Source: Methylobacterium durans
GTDB taxonomy: Bacteria > Pseudomonadota > Alphaproteobacteria > Rhizobiales > Beijerinckiaceae
DNA: 64,000 nucleotides
Direction: 5' to 3'
Assembly (NCBI RefSeq): GCF_003173715.1
Contig: NZ_CP029550.1
Location: 1,550,001 to 1,614,000, forward strand
This document shows, piece by piece, positions 1 through 10,639 of the stretch. The position numbers and the translations under genes are program-made. Under the pieces are notes generated by a model. That model was not told where the DNA came from. It saw only the letters and a program-made list of their open reading frames with translations, and did no database searches. Within the stretch, counting starts at the first letter, position 1; each line of letters begins with the position of its first letter.

Positions 1-1157
1 GTCTGCAGCGCGCCGATCTCCAGAAAATAATCCTCGATCAGCCGGCCGGAGGTGCCCGCCATCGCCACGCCGAACAGGGACAGGCCCTGCGGCGCGGTCG
101 GGTCCGGCCGCCAGACCATCTGGTCGAAGCGGGCGTAGACGCCCGAGCGCCCGAACCGGGTCGCCGAGGGCAAGCCGGTCAGGACGGAGACGCCGCCCCG
201 CCCGTCCCGCACCGGGTCGGGATAGTCCGACGCATCGTACCAGCCGCCGATGCCGTAGTTGCGCGGCAGGCGGTCGGTGGCGAAGGTCGTCGAGTAGCCG
301 AGCTCGAACGGAATGATCGCGCCGGTGGCGCCCTTCGTCGAGAAGTCGAGCCCGTTGTCGCCGGGCTGCTGGTGCAGCGGGTTCACCTCGTAGGCGCCGG
401 CATGGAAGAATACCGTGTCGGTGAGCCACGCCTTCGCGTGGGCGCCCCAGCTCGCCACCGGCCAGAAGGTGAAGTTCGAGGTCTTGAAGACGAAGGTCGG
501 GTTGCCGCAGGCGGAATTCGTCTGGAAATTGCAGTAGATCGGCGAGTTCAGGAAGGCGATGTTGGCGACCAAGCGGCCGACCTCGATATCCAACCGGTTA
601 TCGAACAACTTCTGCTGGTAGCTGAACAGGGTCAGGCGGGTGGTCTGGCCGCCGCCGAAGATCTCCTGCACGCTGGTGTTGTTGCCGATGTAGTCGTTGG
701 CGAGACTGCGCCCGTGGCGGTTCGTGACCGCGATGTGGAGCGAGCCGCCGTCGATGCCCGCGAGCCGGTTGAGGTCAGCGTCGAGGCCGAAGAAGAGCTG
801 GCCCGCCCAGGCCGAGCCCTGGCGGATGCCACCGACCGGGTTGATGGCACCCTGGCCGGTGTAGTTGAGCAGGACGCTGAGGCCGTTGCCGAGGTTGTAA
901 GTACCGGGCGGCAAGGTCGGCGGCGTCGCTGTCTGCCCGAGCGTGTCGGCCGCCCCGGCAGCGGAATCCGCCCCGTCGAAGCCCTGGCCATCCTGTCGCG
1001 GCGGAGGTCCCCGACGCAGGCGATTCGCCGGTCGCTGCGCGGTCGCAGGGACCGCGATGCCGGCAGTGCCGTCCTGTGGCATCGGCTGCGCCTGCGCCGC
1101 GAATCCTCCGGCCGTGCATAGGCCCAGCGCGGCGAGCCAGCTCCGACATCCCTTCAT
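1..1157 (-). CDS. OprB-family carbohydrate-selective outer-membrane porin (partial, 3' end outside window)
   Basis: This is the N-terminal 385 codons of a secreted outer-membrane protein; the C-terminus runs off the left edge. Reading from ATG at 1157, preceded by a run of Gs as ribosome site, gives a signal peptide (MKGCRSW..., ending near AAQAQP), a Pro/Gly/Ala-rich linker, and then aromatic, Asn- and Gly-rich segments typical of a beta-barrel. Short stretches such as SLHIAVTNRHGRSL, LDIEVGRL, ELGYS and LFGVAMAG match the OprB porin pattern. Such porins let sugars cross the outer membrane, which would suit the fructose transport operon next door, but that link is inference. The two genes read in the same direction and are separated by 159 bases with a likely promoter for the porin. 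Confidence 0.8.
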   Translation of the reverse strand, partial: MKGCRSWLAALGLCTAGGFAAQAQPMPQDGTAGIAVPATAQRPANRLRRGPPPRQDGQGFDGADSAAGAADTLGQTATPPTLPPGTYNLGNGLSVLLNYTGQGAINPVGGIRQGSAWAGQLFFGLDADLNRLAGIDGGSLHIAVTNRHGRSLANDYIGNNTSVQEIFGGGQTTRLTLFSYQQKLFDNRLDIEVGRLVANIAFLNSPIYCNFQTNSACGNPTFVFKTSNFTFWPVASWGAHAKAWLTDTVFFHAGAYEVNPLHQQPGDNGLDFSTKGATGAIIPFELGYSTTFATDRLPRNYGIGGWYDASDYPDPVRDGRGGVSVLTGLPSATRFGRSGVYARFDQMVWRPDPTAPQGLSLFGVAMAGTSGRLIEDYFLEIGALQ

Positions 1158-1216
1158 GATCCCCCCGACGTGACCTCTGATGGCTTGTTGTCCCGATCTT
1201 CGCCGGGTTGAAACGT

Positions 1217-1245
1217 ATATTGTATTTTTAACTATTACTGCTCAA
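1217..1245 (-). promoter_or_regulatory. Putative promoter of the OprB-type porin gene
   Basis: This lies in an AT-rich island (about 1205-1285) that stands out in very GC-rich DNA. On the minus strand it reads TTGAGC (1245-1240), a 17-base spacer, then CAATAT (1222-1217). The start codon of the porin lies 60 bases downstream. It is a motif match by eye only. Confidence 0.35.
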
Positions 1246-1316
1246 ACACCGCGAATCTATCCTGATTTCATCAAGGCTAAATCAGTGCCGCGGTTCGCGT
1301 CCGTGTCCTCACGGCC

Positions 1317-3047
<1,731 letters not shown>

Positions 3048-3172
3048 GGTTTCCTCCTGGTGGTCTCGTTCGTGGGTCGCCGCGCGCCTCGGCCGCGGCG
3101 TGATCTCCTAGGGCGCGCGAGCCCTGTCCCGTTCGGGAGCGGGGCCCGCCGCGTGGCGGCCGGACGCCACAG

Positions 3173-4126
3173 TCACGGCCGAACCGCCTCGACCGCGATC
3201 GTGCGGGCGATCGCCTCGACCTCGGCGCGGCCCGGCAGGTTCGCACCGGGCTTCGTGAGCTTGCCGGCGGCGAAGGCCAGCGCGAGGCGGGCGGTGCCCG
3301 CGAGGTCGAAGCCGATGTGGAGGGCTGCCGCGAGACCGGCGACCAGCGCGTCGCCGGCTCCGACCGTGCTCGCCACTCGCATCGCCGGCGGCCGGGCGTG
3401 GAGCGTCTCATCCTGCGACGCGAGGATGGCGCCGTCGGCGCCGAGCGAGACCACGACGAGGGGGATGCCGCGGGCCACGAGCGTGCGCGCCGCATCGGCG
3501 ACCTCGCCGAGCGCGGTGAGCGGGCGCCCCGCCCATTCCTCCAGTTCGTGCCGGTTCGGCTTGACGAGATGCGGCAGGCCCGCCGGCTCGGACGCGAGCG
3601 CGGCTGCGAGCGCCGGGCCCGACGCGTCGAGCAGGACCCTGGCACCGCGCGCCTTCAGGTCCCGGGTCAGGTGCGCATAGGTCTCGGGCGGCAGGCTGCC
3701 GGGCAGGCTGCCGGCGAGCACCACGAGCGTGTCCGGCCTCACCATGTCGACGAGAACGGCGCGCACCGCGTCGAGGGTGCCGGGCGTCACCGCGAGGCCC
3801 GGCAGGTTCACGTCCGTGGTGTCGCCGGTGGCGAGGTCGAGGAGCTTCAGGTTCGTGCGGGTCTCGCCGGAAATCCAGCAGAAGCGGTCGTCGATGCCCT
3901 TCTCCGCGAGGCACTGCTCGAAGGGCGCTGCGTTATCCTGCCCGAGGATGCCGGTGGCGGCGACCGGGATCCCCCAATCCGCGAGGCAGCGGGCGACGTT
4001 GACGCCCTTGCCGCCCGCGTCCGAGCGCACGTCCCGCGCCCGGTGAACGGCGCCGGGCACCAGGCGGTCCAGCGTGACGGTCTGGTCGATCGCCGGGTTG
4101 AGGGTGAGGGTGACGACGGCGCTCAC
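3173..4126 (-). CDS. fruK: 1-phosphofructokinase
   Basis: Cytoplasmic PfkB-family kinase that converts fructose 1-phosphate, the product of the FruA transporter, to fructose 1,6-bisphosphate using ATP. The 317 residues carry the PfkB signature AGGKGVNVAR (37-46) and the C-terminal nucleotide/catalytic motif GAGDALVAGL near residue 255 with the catalytic Asp. Its ATG overlaps the end of fruB by four bases, so translation is probably coupled. Position between fruB and fruA supports 1-phosphofructokinase rather than another PfkB sugar kinase. Confidence 0.95.
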   Translation of the reverse strand: MSAVVTLTLNPAIDQTVTLDRLVPGAVHRARDVRSDAGGKGVNVARCLADWGIPVAATGILGQDNAAPFEQCLAEKGIDDRFCWISGETRTNLKLLDLATGDTTDVNLPGLAVTPGTLDAVRAVLVDMVRPDTLVVLAGSLPGSLPPETYAHLTRDLKARGARVLLDASGPALAAALASEPAGLPHLVKPNRHELEEWAGRPLTALGEVADAARTLVARGIPLVVVSLGADGAILASQDETLHARPPAMRVASTVGAGDALVAGLAAALHIGFDLAGTARLALAFAAGKLTKPGANLPGRAEVEAIARTIAVEAVRP

Positions 4127-6675
4127 GCCGCTCCCCCGATCTCGGCCGTGTCGAGGGCGCGGACGGCGGCCGCGTCCTCCTGCGCGCAGGCCCGGGCGGC
4201 GAGCGCCCGCAATTCACCCATCTCGACGGCGCGCAGACGCGCCTTCACGCCGGGCAGATCCCGGGGCGTCATCGAGAGTTCGTGAACACCGAGGCCGGCC
4301 AGCAGGCAGGCCCCGAACGGATCGCCCGCGATGCCGCCGCAGACGCCGACGAAGCGCCTGTGCCGGGCCGCGCCCTCGCAGGTCATGTGGATGAGGCGCA
4401 GAACCGCCGGATGCAGCGAATCCGCCTCGGGCGCGAGGTCCGTGTTCTGCCGGTCGATGGCCAGCGCGTATTGTGTGAGGTCGTTGGTGCCGATCGAGAA
4501 GAAGTCGCAGTATTGCGCCAGCGCGTCGGCCTGGATCGCGGCGGCCGGCACCTCGATCATGATGCCGAGCGGCACCTCCGGAGCGCCGATCTCGACGCGG
4601 ATCCGGTCGCAGACCTCGCGCAGGCGCAGCACCTCGGGCACCGAGGTGATCATCGGCATCATGATCGAGAGCGGCGCGTCCTTGCCCGTGGGGGCGCCCG
4701 GCGCCACGCATTCCCTGGCGGCCCGGTAGAGCGCGCGCAGCTGCGGCTCCATCAGGTCCGGGCGACGCAGCAGCAGGCGGGCGCCGCGCACGCCGAGGAA
4801 GGGGTTCTCCTCCCGCGGCAGGTGGAGATGGGCGACCTGCTTGTCTCCGCCGATGTCGAGCGTGCGCACGATGAGCGGGCGCCCGTCGAGCGCCCGCAAC
4901 ATCGCGCGATAGGTCTCGAATTGGTCGTCCTCGCCGGGCGTGTCGCCGCGCTCGAGGAACAGGAACTCGGTGCGCATCAGGCCGACGCCCTCAGCGCCCT
5001 GGTCGAGGGCGAAGGGGACCTGCTCCGGATTGTTGACGTTGGCGCCGATGGCCACGACGTGCCCGTCGCGGGTGCGGGCCGGGAGCGCCCGCTCGCGGGC
5101 CTCTTCATCCGCCTTCTCGCGCTGGCGTTCGCGCCATGCTGCAGCCGAGGCAACGTCGCCCGCGCTGGGATCCAGGTAGAGGCGGCCGGTGGCGCCGTCG
5201 AGGATGGCGTTCGTTCCGTTCGCGAGCCCGAGGAGCGCGGCGCCCCCCGCCACCATGGCGGGGATGCCGAGGGTGCGTGCCAGGATCGCCGTGTGGGAGG
5301 TCGGACCGCCCTGAGCGGTGGCGAGCCCGATGACGCGTGCCGGGTCGAGGCCGGCCGTGTCGGACGGCGCGAGGTCGGGCGCGATCAGTATGCAGGGCTC
5401 GTCCGGCAGGTCGTGCCCGCTCTTGAGCGCCGGGTCGATCTGAGCGAGCACGCGGCGGCCGACGTCACGGAGATCCGCGGCGCGACCCGCGAGAACGGGG
5501 TTGCCCAGCGCCGAGAGCTGGCCGGCGAGGCGCTCCACCGCCCGGTCCCAGGCAAAGGCGACGCCGTGGCCCTCGACCATGAGCTGGCAGGCGAGCGTGA
5601 TGAGGTCGGTGTCGGCGATGAGCTCGGCCTGGGCCTTGAAGATGCCGGCATCCGCCTTGCCGAGGCGGCGCTCGGTGTCGTCGGCGAGCGCCTTGAGCTG
5701 ATCGGCGGTCGCGGCGAGCGCGGCGTGCAGCCGGTCGCCCCCGCTCGTCAGGGGCTCCGGTTCGTCCGGCACCGTGATCTCGGTCGCGGCGAGAACGTGG
5801 ACCGGGCCGATCGCGATCCCGGGGCTCGCGCCGATGCCGGGATGGACGCGCGGGGCGTCCGCCGGGTTCCAACCCGCGACCGGACCAGCGGCCCTGGCGG
5901 CAGCCTCGGCCGCGCGCTGGGCCGCGGCCTTCTCGCCGGCGCTGAGGCCCGTCACGGCCGCGCACATCTTCGCGAGCGCGCCGGCCTCGTCGTCGCCCTC
6001 GGCGGAGATCACCACCTCGTCGCCGCAGCGGAGGCCGAGCTGCAGCAGGGCGATCAGGTTCTTGGCGTCGGCCGCCTGCGAACCGTGCCGCACCTGGATC
6101 CGCGCCGCGCAGGCGCGGGCCGTCTCCACCCAGTGGGAGGCGGGACGCGCGTGCAGGCCGGTCGGGTAATCGACCGTCCAGTCAAAGCGCTGGCTCAAGT
6201 CGGCGGCGGACCCGGACGCGGCGGGGGCCGCCGAGTCCTCGGTCAGCGCCTCGGCGATGTCCTCCTGGCGCCTCGTTCCGCGCAGGCGCTCCAGCCGGGC
6301 CTCGTCCTGGATCAGGCGGGTCAGGCGGCGCAGGACAGTGATGTGGGTGTCGGACTGCGCGGCGATGGCGACGATGAGATGGGCCGTCTGCCCATCGTGC
6401 CATTCGAGGCCGCCGGGAACCTGGAGCACGGCGAGTCCGCTCTGCCGGACGAGGTGCCGGTCGTCGACCATGCCGTGCGGGATGACGACACCGTGACCCA
6501 GGTAGGTATTGGCGACCTCCTCTCGCCGCAGCATGCTCTCGCCGTAGGCCGGGTCGATGCAGCCGGCCGCGCTCAGGAGCTGGGCCGCCTCGCGGATGGC
6601 GGCCACCTTGTCCTTCGGCGCGGTGCCCATGCGGATGAGCAGGCGAGGCGTGAGGTTGGGCGTCGGTGCGAGCAT
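4123..6675 (-). CDS. fruB: Fused PTS protein: EIIA(Fru)-HPr-enzyme I (multiphosphoryl transfer protein)
   Basis: A single 850-residue protein carrying the whole soluble phosphorelay of the fructose PTS. Domains in order: EIIA with active His67 in VVIPHG, HPr with His175 in PTGLHARPAS, and enzyme I with the phosphohistidine His461 in GGPTSHTAILAR, followed by the PEP-binding TIM-barrel domain (about 520-840) with VGLMRTEFLF and FSIGTNDLTQY. Because enzyme I is fused in, the operon supplies the entire route from PEP to fructose. ATG at 6675 has GGGAGGAG just upstream. First gene of the operon; a FruR-type operator lies 46-61 bases before the start. Confidence 0.96.
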   Translation of the reverse strand: MLAPTPNLTPRLLIRMGTAPKDKVAAIREAAQLLSAAGCIDPAYGESMLRREEVANTYLGHGVVIPHGMVDDRHLVRQSGLAVLQVPGGLEWHDGQTAHLIVAIAAQSDTHITVLRRLTRLIQDEARLERLRGTRRQEDIAEALTEDSAAPAASGSAADLSQRFDWTVDYPTGLHARPASHWVETARACAARIQVRHGSQAADAKNLIALLQLGLRCGDEVVISAEGDDEAGALAKMCAAVTGLSAGEKAAAQRAAEAAARAAGPVAGWNPADAPRVHPGIGASPGIAIGPVHVLAATEITVPDEPEPLTSGGDRLHAALAATADQLKALADDTERRLGKADAGIFKAQAELIADTDLITLACQLMVEGHGVAFAWDRAVERLAGQLSALGNPVLAGRAADLRDVGRRVLAQIDPALKSGHDLPDEPCILIAPDLAPSDTAGLDPARVIGLATAQGGPTSHTAILARTLGIPAMVAGGAALLGLANGTNAILDGATGRLYLDPSAGDVASAAAWRERQREKADEEARERALPARTRDGHVVAIGANVNNPEQVPFALDQGAEGVGLMRTEFLFLERGDTPGEDDQFETYRAMLRALDGRPLIVRTLDIGGDKQVAHLHLPREENPFLGVRGARLLLRRPDLMEPQLRALYRAARECVAPGAPTGKDAPLSIMMPMITSVPEVLRLREVCDRIRVEIGAPEVPLGIMIEVPAAAIQADALAQYCDFFSIGTNDLTQYALAIDRQNTDLAPEADSLHPAVLRLIHMTCEGAARHRRFVGVCGGIAGDPFGACLLAGLGVHELSMTPRDLPGVKARLRAVEMGELRALAARACAQEDAAAVRALDTAEIGGAA

Positions 6676-6720
6676 GGCGTGCTCCTCCCGGATCGTTGTC
6701 TGATTTCGTTCCTGAGTTAA

Positions 6721-6748
6721 CTGAAAACGTTTTCAGTGATTGTGTCAA
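6721..6748 (-). promoter_or_regulatory. fruBKA promoter with FruR/LacI-type operator
   Basis: A perfect 16-bp palindrome, CTGAAAACGTTTTCAG (6721-6736), has the central CG and symmetry typical of LacI-family operators and closely resembles FruR/Cra sites. On the minus strand a consensus -35 box TTGACA (6748-6743) precedes it, so the operator fills the spacer and likely -10 region of the fruB promoter. A bound repressor would block RNA polymerase. The neighbouring LacI-type gene is the obvious regulator (inference). Confidence 0.8.
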
Positions 6749-6819
6749 CCGATACAGGGGATCACGCATCCGTGAGCCCTTGCTGCAAGTTGCAGCCCGT
6801 GGCAGAACGCGGGTATGGC

Positions 6820-6834
6820 GCTGCAAACGTTTCC
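6820..6834 (+). promoter_or_regulatory. Second FruR-type operator at the regulator's own start
   Basis: The sequence around 6823-6834 (GCAAACGTTTCC) contains the same central AAACGTTT core as the fruB operator, but with imperfect flanks. It ends six bases before the regulator's start codon, so it could mediate autoregulation. Weaker than the 6721-6736 site. Confidence 0.5.
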
Positions 6835-6840
6835 CGTTCG

Positions 6841-7824
6841 ATGAGTGTCGGCATCCGCGACGTGGCCCGCGCGGCGGGGGTCTCGACGGCGACGGTGTCG
6901 CGCGCGCTCGGCCGCGGCCCGGTCAGCGACGCGCTCCGCGAGCAGGTCGAGGCCGCAGTGCGCGCCACCGGCTACCGGCCTAACCTCTCGGCGCGGCGCC
7001 TGCGCTCGCAGGCGACACAGACGATCGGCCTGATCGTCGCCGACATCCGCAACCCGTTCTTCACCGCGGTCAGCCGGGCGGTGGAGGATGCGGCCTATCA
7101 GGCGGGCATGCGGGTCATCCTCTGCAACACCGACGAGGATGCGGAGCGCGAGGCCCTATACCTGCGCCTGATGCAGGAGGAGCGGGTTACGGGGGTAATC
7201 TTCGCGCCGACGCGGACGACCGCGCAGGCGATGCGCGCGGGCGACCTCGACTTCCCCGTCGTGCTCATCGACCGTTCGGGGCCGCCCGGCGCGCACGACA
7301 GCGTCGTTCTCGACAACACGGCCGCCTCCGCCGCCCTCGTCGACCATCTCGTCGCGCAAGGGTACGCGCGGATCGGCGGCCTGTTCGGTTCGACGAGTTC
7401 GACCGCCCAGGAACGGCGCGCCGGCTACGAGGCGGCGATGGCCCGCCACGGGCTCGAGCCAGCGACGCGAGCCTGCGCGCCGAACGCCGCCGCCGCGGAG
7501 GCGGAAAGCGTGCGCTGGCTCGCGGAGGGCGACCGGCCAGAGGCGCTGATCGTGTCGAACGGGCTGATGCTGATGGGTGCGGTGCGGGCGGCCCGCGCGC
7601 TCGCCCTGGCGGTTCCGGGCGCGCTGGCGCTGGCAGGCTTCGACAACGAGCCCTGGACCGAACTCCTCGACCCCGGCCTCACCGTCATCGAGCAGCCTGT
7701 GGCCGAGATTGGCGCGCAGGCGATGAATCTGCTGTTCGATCGGCTGAAAAGCCCGGACCAGCCGGTGCGCAAGGTGGTGCTCAGTGGACGGCCGGTGCTG
7801 CGCGGCTCGACGGGCAGGCGCTGA
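6841..7824 (+). CDS. LacI-family transcriptional regulator, probable fructose repressor (FruR-like)
   Basis: DNA-binding repressor of 327 residues. The N-terminus is a LacI helix-turn-helix (GIRDVARAAGVSTATVSRAL, residues 4-23) with the hinge-helix region PNLSARRLRSQ, followed by a periplasmic-binding-protein-like ligand domain (TIGLIVADIRNPFF onward). I chose ATG 6841 rather than the upstream ATG at 6736 because the protein then begins exactly at the HTH and the upstream part would overlap the operator. It is divergent from fruBKA with two AAACGTTT-core sites between them, which points to control by fructose 1-phosphate or a similar ligand (inferred). Its stop codon directly abuts that of the converging permease gene. 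Confidence 0.9.
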   Translation: MSVGIRDVARAAGVSTATVSRALGRGPVSDALREQVEAAVRATGYRPNLSARRLRSQATQTIGLIVADIRNPFFTAVSRAVEDAAYQAGMRVILCNTDEDAEREALYLRLMQEERVTGVIFAPTRTTAQAMRAGDLDFPVVLIDRSGPPGAHDSVVLDNTAASAALVDHLVAQGYARIGGLFGSTSSTAQERRAGYEAAMARHGLEPATRACAPNAAAAEAESVRWLAEGDRPEALIVSNGLMLMGAVRAARALALAVPGALALAGFDNEPWTELLDPGLTVIEQPVAEIGAQAMNLLFDRLKSPDQPVRKVVLSGRPVLRGSTGRR

Positions 7825-9492
7825 TCAGCGCATGGCCTGCTGGCTGCGCGACCCGAGGCGCAGGAGGATCGCCACCGGGATCAGCCCGACCAGCACGATG
7901 AGCAGGGCGGCCACGGCGCCGTCTTCGTAGGTGCCGCGCGCGGCCTCGCCGTAGAGATGGGTGGCCAGCGTCTCGACGTTGAGCGGGCGCAACAGGAGGG
8001 TCGCCGGCAACTCCTTCACGCAATCGACGAAGACGAGGAGGCCGCCGCTGACGAGCGCCGGCCAGGTGAGCGGCAATTGCACGTGGGCGAGCGTCGCGAC
8101 GGGCCCGCGCCCCAGCATGCGCGCCGCGTCGGGCAAGGAGCCCGGCACCCGCGACAGGCCCGCCTCGCAGGTGCCGATCGCCACCGCGAGGAAGCGCACG
8201 AGGTAGGCGGTGATGAGCGCTCCGCCCGTACCGAGGCCGATCAGTGCCGGCGCCGCACCGAAGACGGCGCTCGAGGCGGCGGCGAGTGCCGAATCGGCGA
8301 GAGCCAGGGGCCCGAGGAGGCCAATGGCGAGGATCGTGCCCGGCAGCGCGTAGCCGAGGCTCGCCACGCGGATCAGGGCCGTGCCAGCCCGCTTGGCGAT
8401 CAACCGCGGGCTCGCCGCCACGAGAAAGCCGACCATGCCCGCGATCAGCGTGGCGGCACCGGCATACAGGACGGTGCTGAGGATCTCGGCCGGCAGCGTC
8501 TCGGGCAGGCCGGCGCGCGCGATCCGGCCCGCGGCGGAATGGGCGAGGTATCCGGCCGGGATCAGGAAGCCGAGGGCGACAGGAGTGAGGCCGAGGAGGA
8601 AGGCCGCGGCGGCACGGGACCCTGTCAGGTGTGTTCGGGTAAGGGTCCGCGGGCGCTGAGCGGTGCCGGCGAAGCCGCGCCCGCGCCGGGCCCAGCGCTC
8701 CGCGACCACGAGGCCGATCACCACGAGGAGCATCACGAGGGCGATCTGTGCCGCGCCCGGCAGGTCCGAGCGGTTGATCCAAGTGGCGTAGACCTGAACC
8801 GTCAGCGTGCGAACGCCGAGGAACTCGGCCGCGCCGATGTCGTTCAACGCCTCCATGAGGGCGAGGCTCGCGCCGAGCACCACGGCCGGCCGGGCCATCG
8901 GCAGCGCCACCCGGGCGAAGACGGCGCGAGGGCTGTGGCCGAGGGTGCGGGCCGCCTCCAGGAGATTGGCCGCCTGCATCAGGAAGAGCGCCCGCGTCGG
9001 TAGGTAGACGTAGGGGTAGAGCACGAAGCCGAGGAGCAGGATGCAGCCGGGCAGCGAGCGCAGCTCAGGCAACCGCAGGTCGCGCGGGCTGGCGAGGCCG
9101 AGAGCGTCGCGGAGGCCCGACTGTACCGGGCCGAGCGGGTGCAGCAGATCGAGATAGGCGAAGGCGACGATGTAGGTCGGGACCGCGAGCGGCAGCAGCA
9201 GCCCGATCTCCAGCAGGCGCCGGCCGGGGAAGTCGTAGGCCGCGACCAGCCACGCCGCTCCGGTGCCGATCAGCGTGACCGTGAGCCCGACGCCCGCGAG
9301 CAGCCCCGCCGTCTGCAGGATCGCCTGCGGCAGCACGTATTCGAGGAGGTGCGGCCAGAGTTCCCCGGAGCCCTGCAGCGCGGCGTGCGCCAGCGAGACG
9401 AGCGGGCTCAGTACGAGCCCGGTCAACGCCAGGGCGCCGAGCGCCCAGGCGAGAGGCGGAGAGCGAAAGGTCTGTGCGAGCGGAAAGCTCAT
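7825..9492 (-). CDS. Ferric iron ABC transporter permease (fused double permease, FbpB/SfuB type)
   Basis: Inner-membrane protein of 555 residues with about 12 hydrophobic segments arranged as two homologous binding-protein-dependent permease halves. Each half carries an EAA-type loop (EAARTLGHSPRAVFARVALP near 180-200; DAARMLGRGPVATLAHVQLP near 450-470) that docks onto the ATPase. This two-in-one layout is characteristic of Fe3+ importers of the FbpABC/SfuABC family. Last gene of an ATPase - binding protein - permease cluster, 74 bases after the binding-protein gene. Some family members carry other cargo, but the neighbouring binding protein favours iron. Confidence 0.9.
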   Translation of the reverse strand: MSFPLAQTFRSPPLAWALGALALTGLVLSPLVSLAHAALQGSGELWPHLLEYVLPQAILQTAGLLAGVGLTVTLIGTGAAWLVAAYDFPGRRLLEIGLLLPLAVPTYIVAFAYLDLLHPLGPVQSGLRDALGLASPRDLRLPELRSLPGCILLLGFVLYPYVYLPTRALFLMQAANLLEAARTLGHSPRAVFARVALPMARPAVVLGASLALMEALNDIGAAEFLGVRTLTVQVYATWINRSDLPGAAQIALVMLLVVIGLVVAERWARRGRGFAGTAQRPRTLTRTHLTGSRAAAAFLLGLTPVALGFLIPAGYLAHSAAGRIARAGLPETLPAEILSTVLYAGAATLIAGMVGFLVAASPRLIAKRAGTALIRVASLGYALPGTILAIGLLGPLALADSALAAASSAVFGAAPALIGLGTGGALITAYLVRFLAVAIGTCEAGLSRVPGSLPDAARMLGRGPVATLAHVQLPLTWPALVSGGLLVFVDCVKELPATLLLRPLNVETLATHLYGEAARGTYEDGAVAALLIVLVGLIPVAILLRLGSRSQQAMR

Positions 9493-9566
9493 GGAACGGC
9501 CCGGATTTCCGGAGGCAGCGGACCCATCGCGGTGGCCGAAAACGAAGAGATCTCGGCTCTATCCCT

Positions 9567-10589
9567 TCAGTTGTCGAAGCCGACCTTGTCGACGAGGAGG
9601 CTCGCGGCCTTCCGGTTGCGGGCGATCTCGGCGAGCGGCGTCTGGTCGATCTGGAGGGTGCCGAGCTCTACGAGGAGCGGGTCGACCGGGGCTCCGGGCT
9701 TCACCGGGTACTCATAATCGGTCTTGGCGTAGATGCCCTGCGCCTCGTCCGAGACGAGGTATTCGAGGAGCTTGACCGCCTCGTCGCGGTTCGGCGCGCT
9801 CTTCGCCACCGCGGCGCCGGAGACGTTCACGTGGGTGCCGCCGTTCTCGAAGCTCGGCAGCACGACTCGGATCGCCTCGCCCCACTTCTTCTGCTCCGGG
9901 CCGCCGCGGCCCGAACGCATCAGACCGACATAATAGGAATTGCCGAGGCCGATCTCGCAGGTCTCGGCCAGGATGTCGCGGGCCACGTCCCGATCGCCGC
10001 CCGCGGGCTTCTTGGCGAGGTTCGCCTTGACGCCGCGCAGCCACGCTTCCGTCTTCTCCGGCCCGTGCTTGACGAGGTAATGGGCGATCAGCGCCGTGTT
10101 GTAGGGATGCTGACCCGAGCGCAGGCAGATCTTCCCCTTCCACTTCGGATCGGCGAGATCCTCGTAGGCCAGCGTCTTGAGGTCGGCGAAGTCCTTGGCG
10201 TCGGTGTAGGCGACGCGGGCGCGCGTGGAGAGCGCGAACCAGCGTCCTTCGGCGTCGCGCAGGCCGGCCGGCACCGCGGCCTCCAGGGTTGGCGACTTCA
10301 CCGGCTGCGCGAGGCCGCGATCCACGATCTCGATCAGGTTGCCGATATCGACCGTCATCAGGACGTCGGCGTTGGCGCGCTCGCCTTCGGCCGCCACGCG
10401 CTCGGCGAGGCCCTTCTCGACGAAGACGGTGTTGACCTTCACACCCGACTTCGCCGTGTAGGCGTCGAGCAGGGGGCGGATCAGTCCGGGCTCGCGCGTC
10501 GTATAGAGGTTGACTTCCGCCGCCTGCACCGCTCCCGCGGCCAGCAGGCCACCGCACGCCACGGCAATTCTCGCGACCGAGCCCAACAT
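9567..10589 (-). CDS. Periplasmic iron(III)-binding protein of ABC transporter (FbpA/FutA-like)
   Basis: 340-residue secreted solute-binding protein. A signal peptide (MLGSVARIAVACGGLLAAGAV, cleaved near VQA/AEV) is followed by the typical start of the family, NLYTTREPGLIRPLLDAY. A paired tyrosine, GNSYYVGL (near residue 210), matches the di-tyrosine iron ligands of FbpA/FutA. It delivers ferric iron to the permease encoded downstream. An AT-rich segment just upstream is the likely promoter. Confidence 0.9.
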   Translation of the reverse strand: MLGSVARIAVACGGLLAAGAVQAAEVNLYTTREPGLIRPLLDAYTAKSGVKVNTVFVEKGLAERVAAEGERANADVLMTVDIGNLIEIVDRGLAQPVKSPTLEAAVPAGLRDAEGRWFALSTRARVAYTDAKDFADLKTLAYEDLADPKWKGKICLRSGQHPYNTALIAHYLVKHGPEKTEAWLRGVKANLAKKPAGGDRDVARDILAETCEIGLGNSYYVGLMRSGRGGPEQKKWGEAIRVVLPSFENGGTHVNVSGAAVAKSAPNRDEAVKLLEYLVSDEAQGIYAKTDYEYPVKPGAPVDPLLVELGTLQIDQTPLAEIARNRKAASLLVDKVGFDN

Positions 10590-10639
10590 GATGCGTTCCC
10601 CAACTCCGTGGCAGGAGCTTGGGACGCATCACGCAAGAA

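Noticed and set aside
4282..6720. Antisense frame of 812 codons opposite fruB
   Set aside because: Covers the coding strand of a clear EIIA-HPr-EI protein; Arg/Gly-rich shadow.
6736..6840. Upstream start (ATG 6736) for the LacI-type regulator
   Set aside because: It would add 35 residues before the HTH and would place the start inside the operator; family members start at the HTH.
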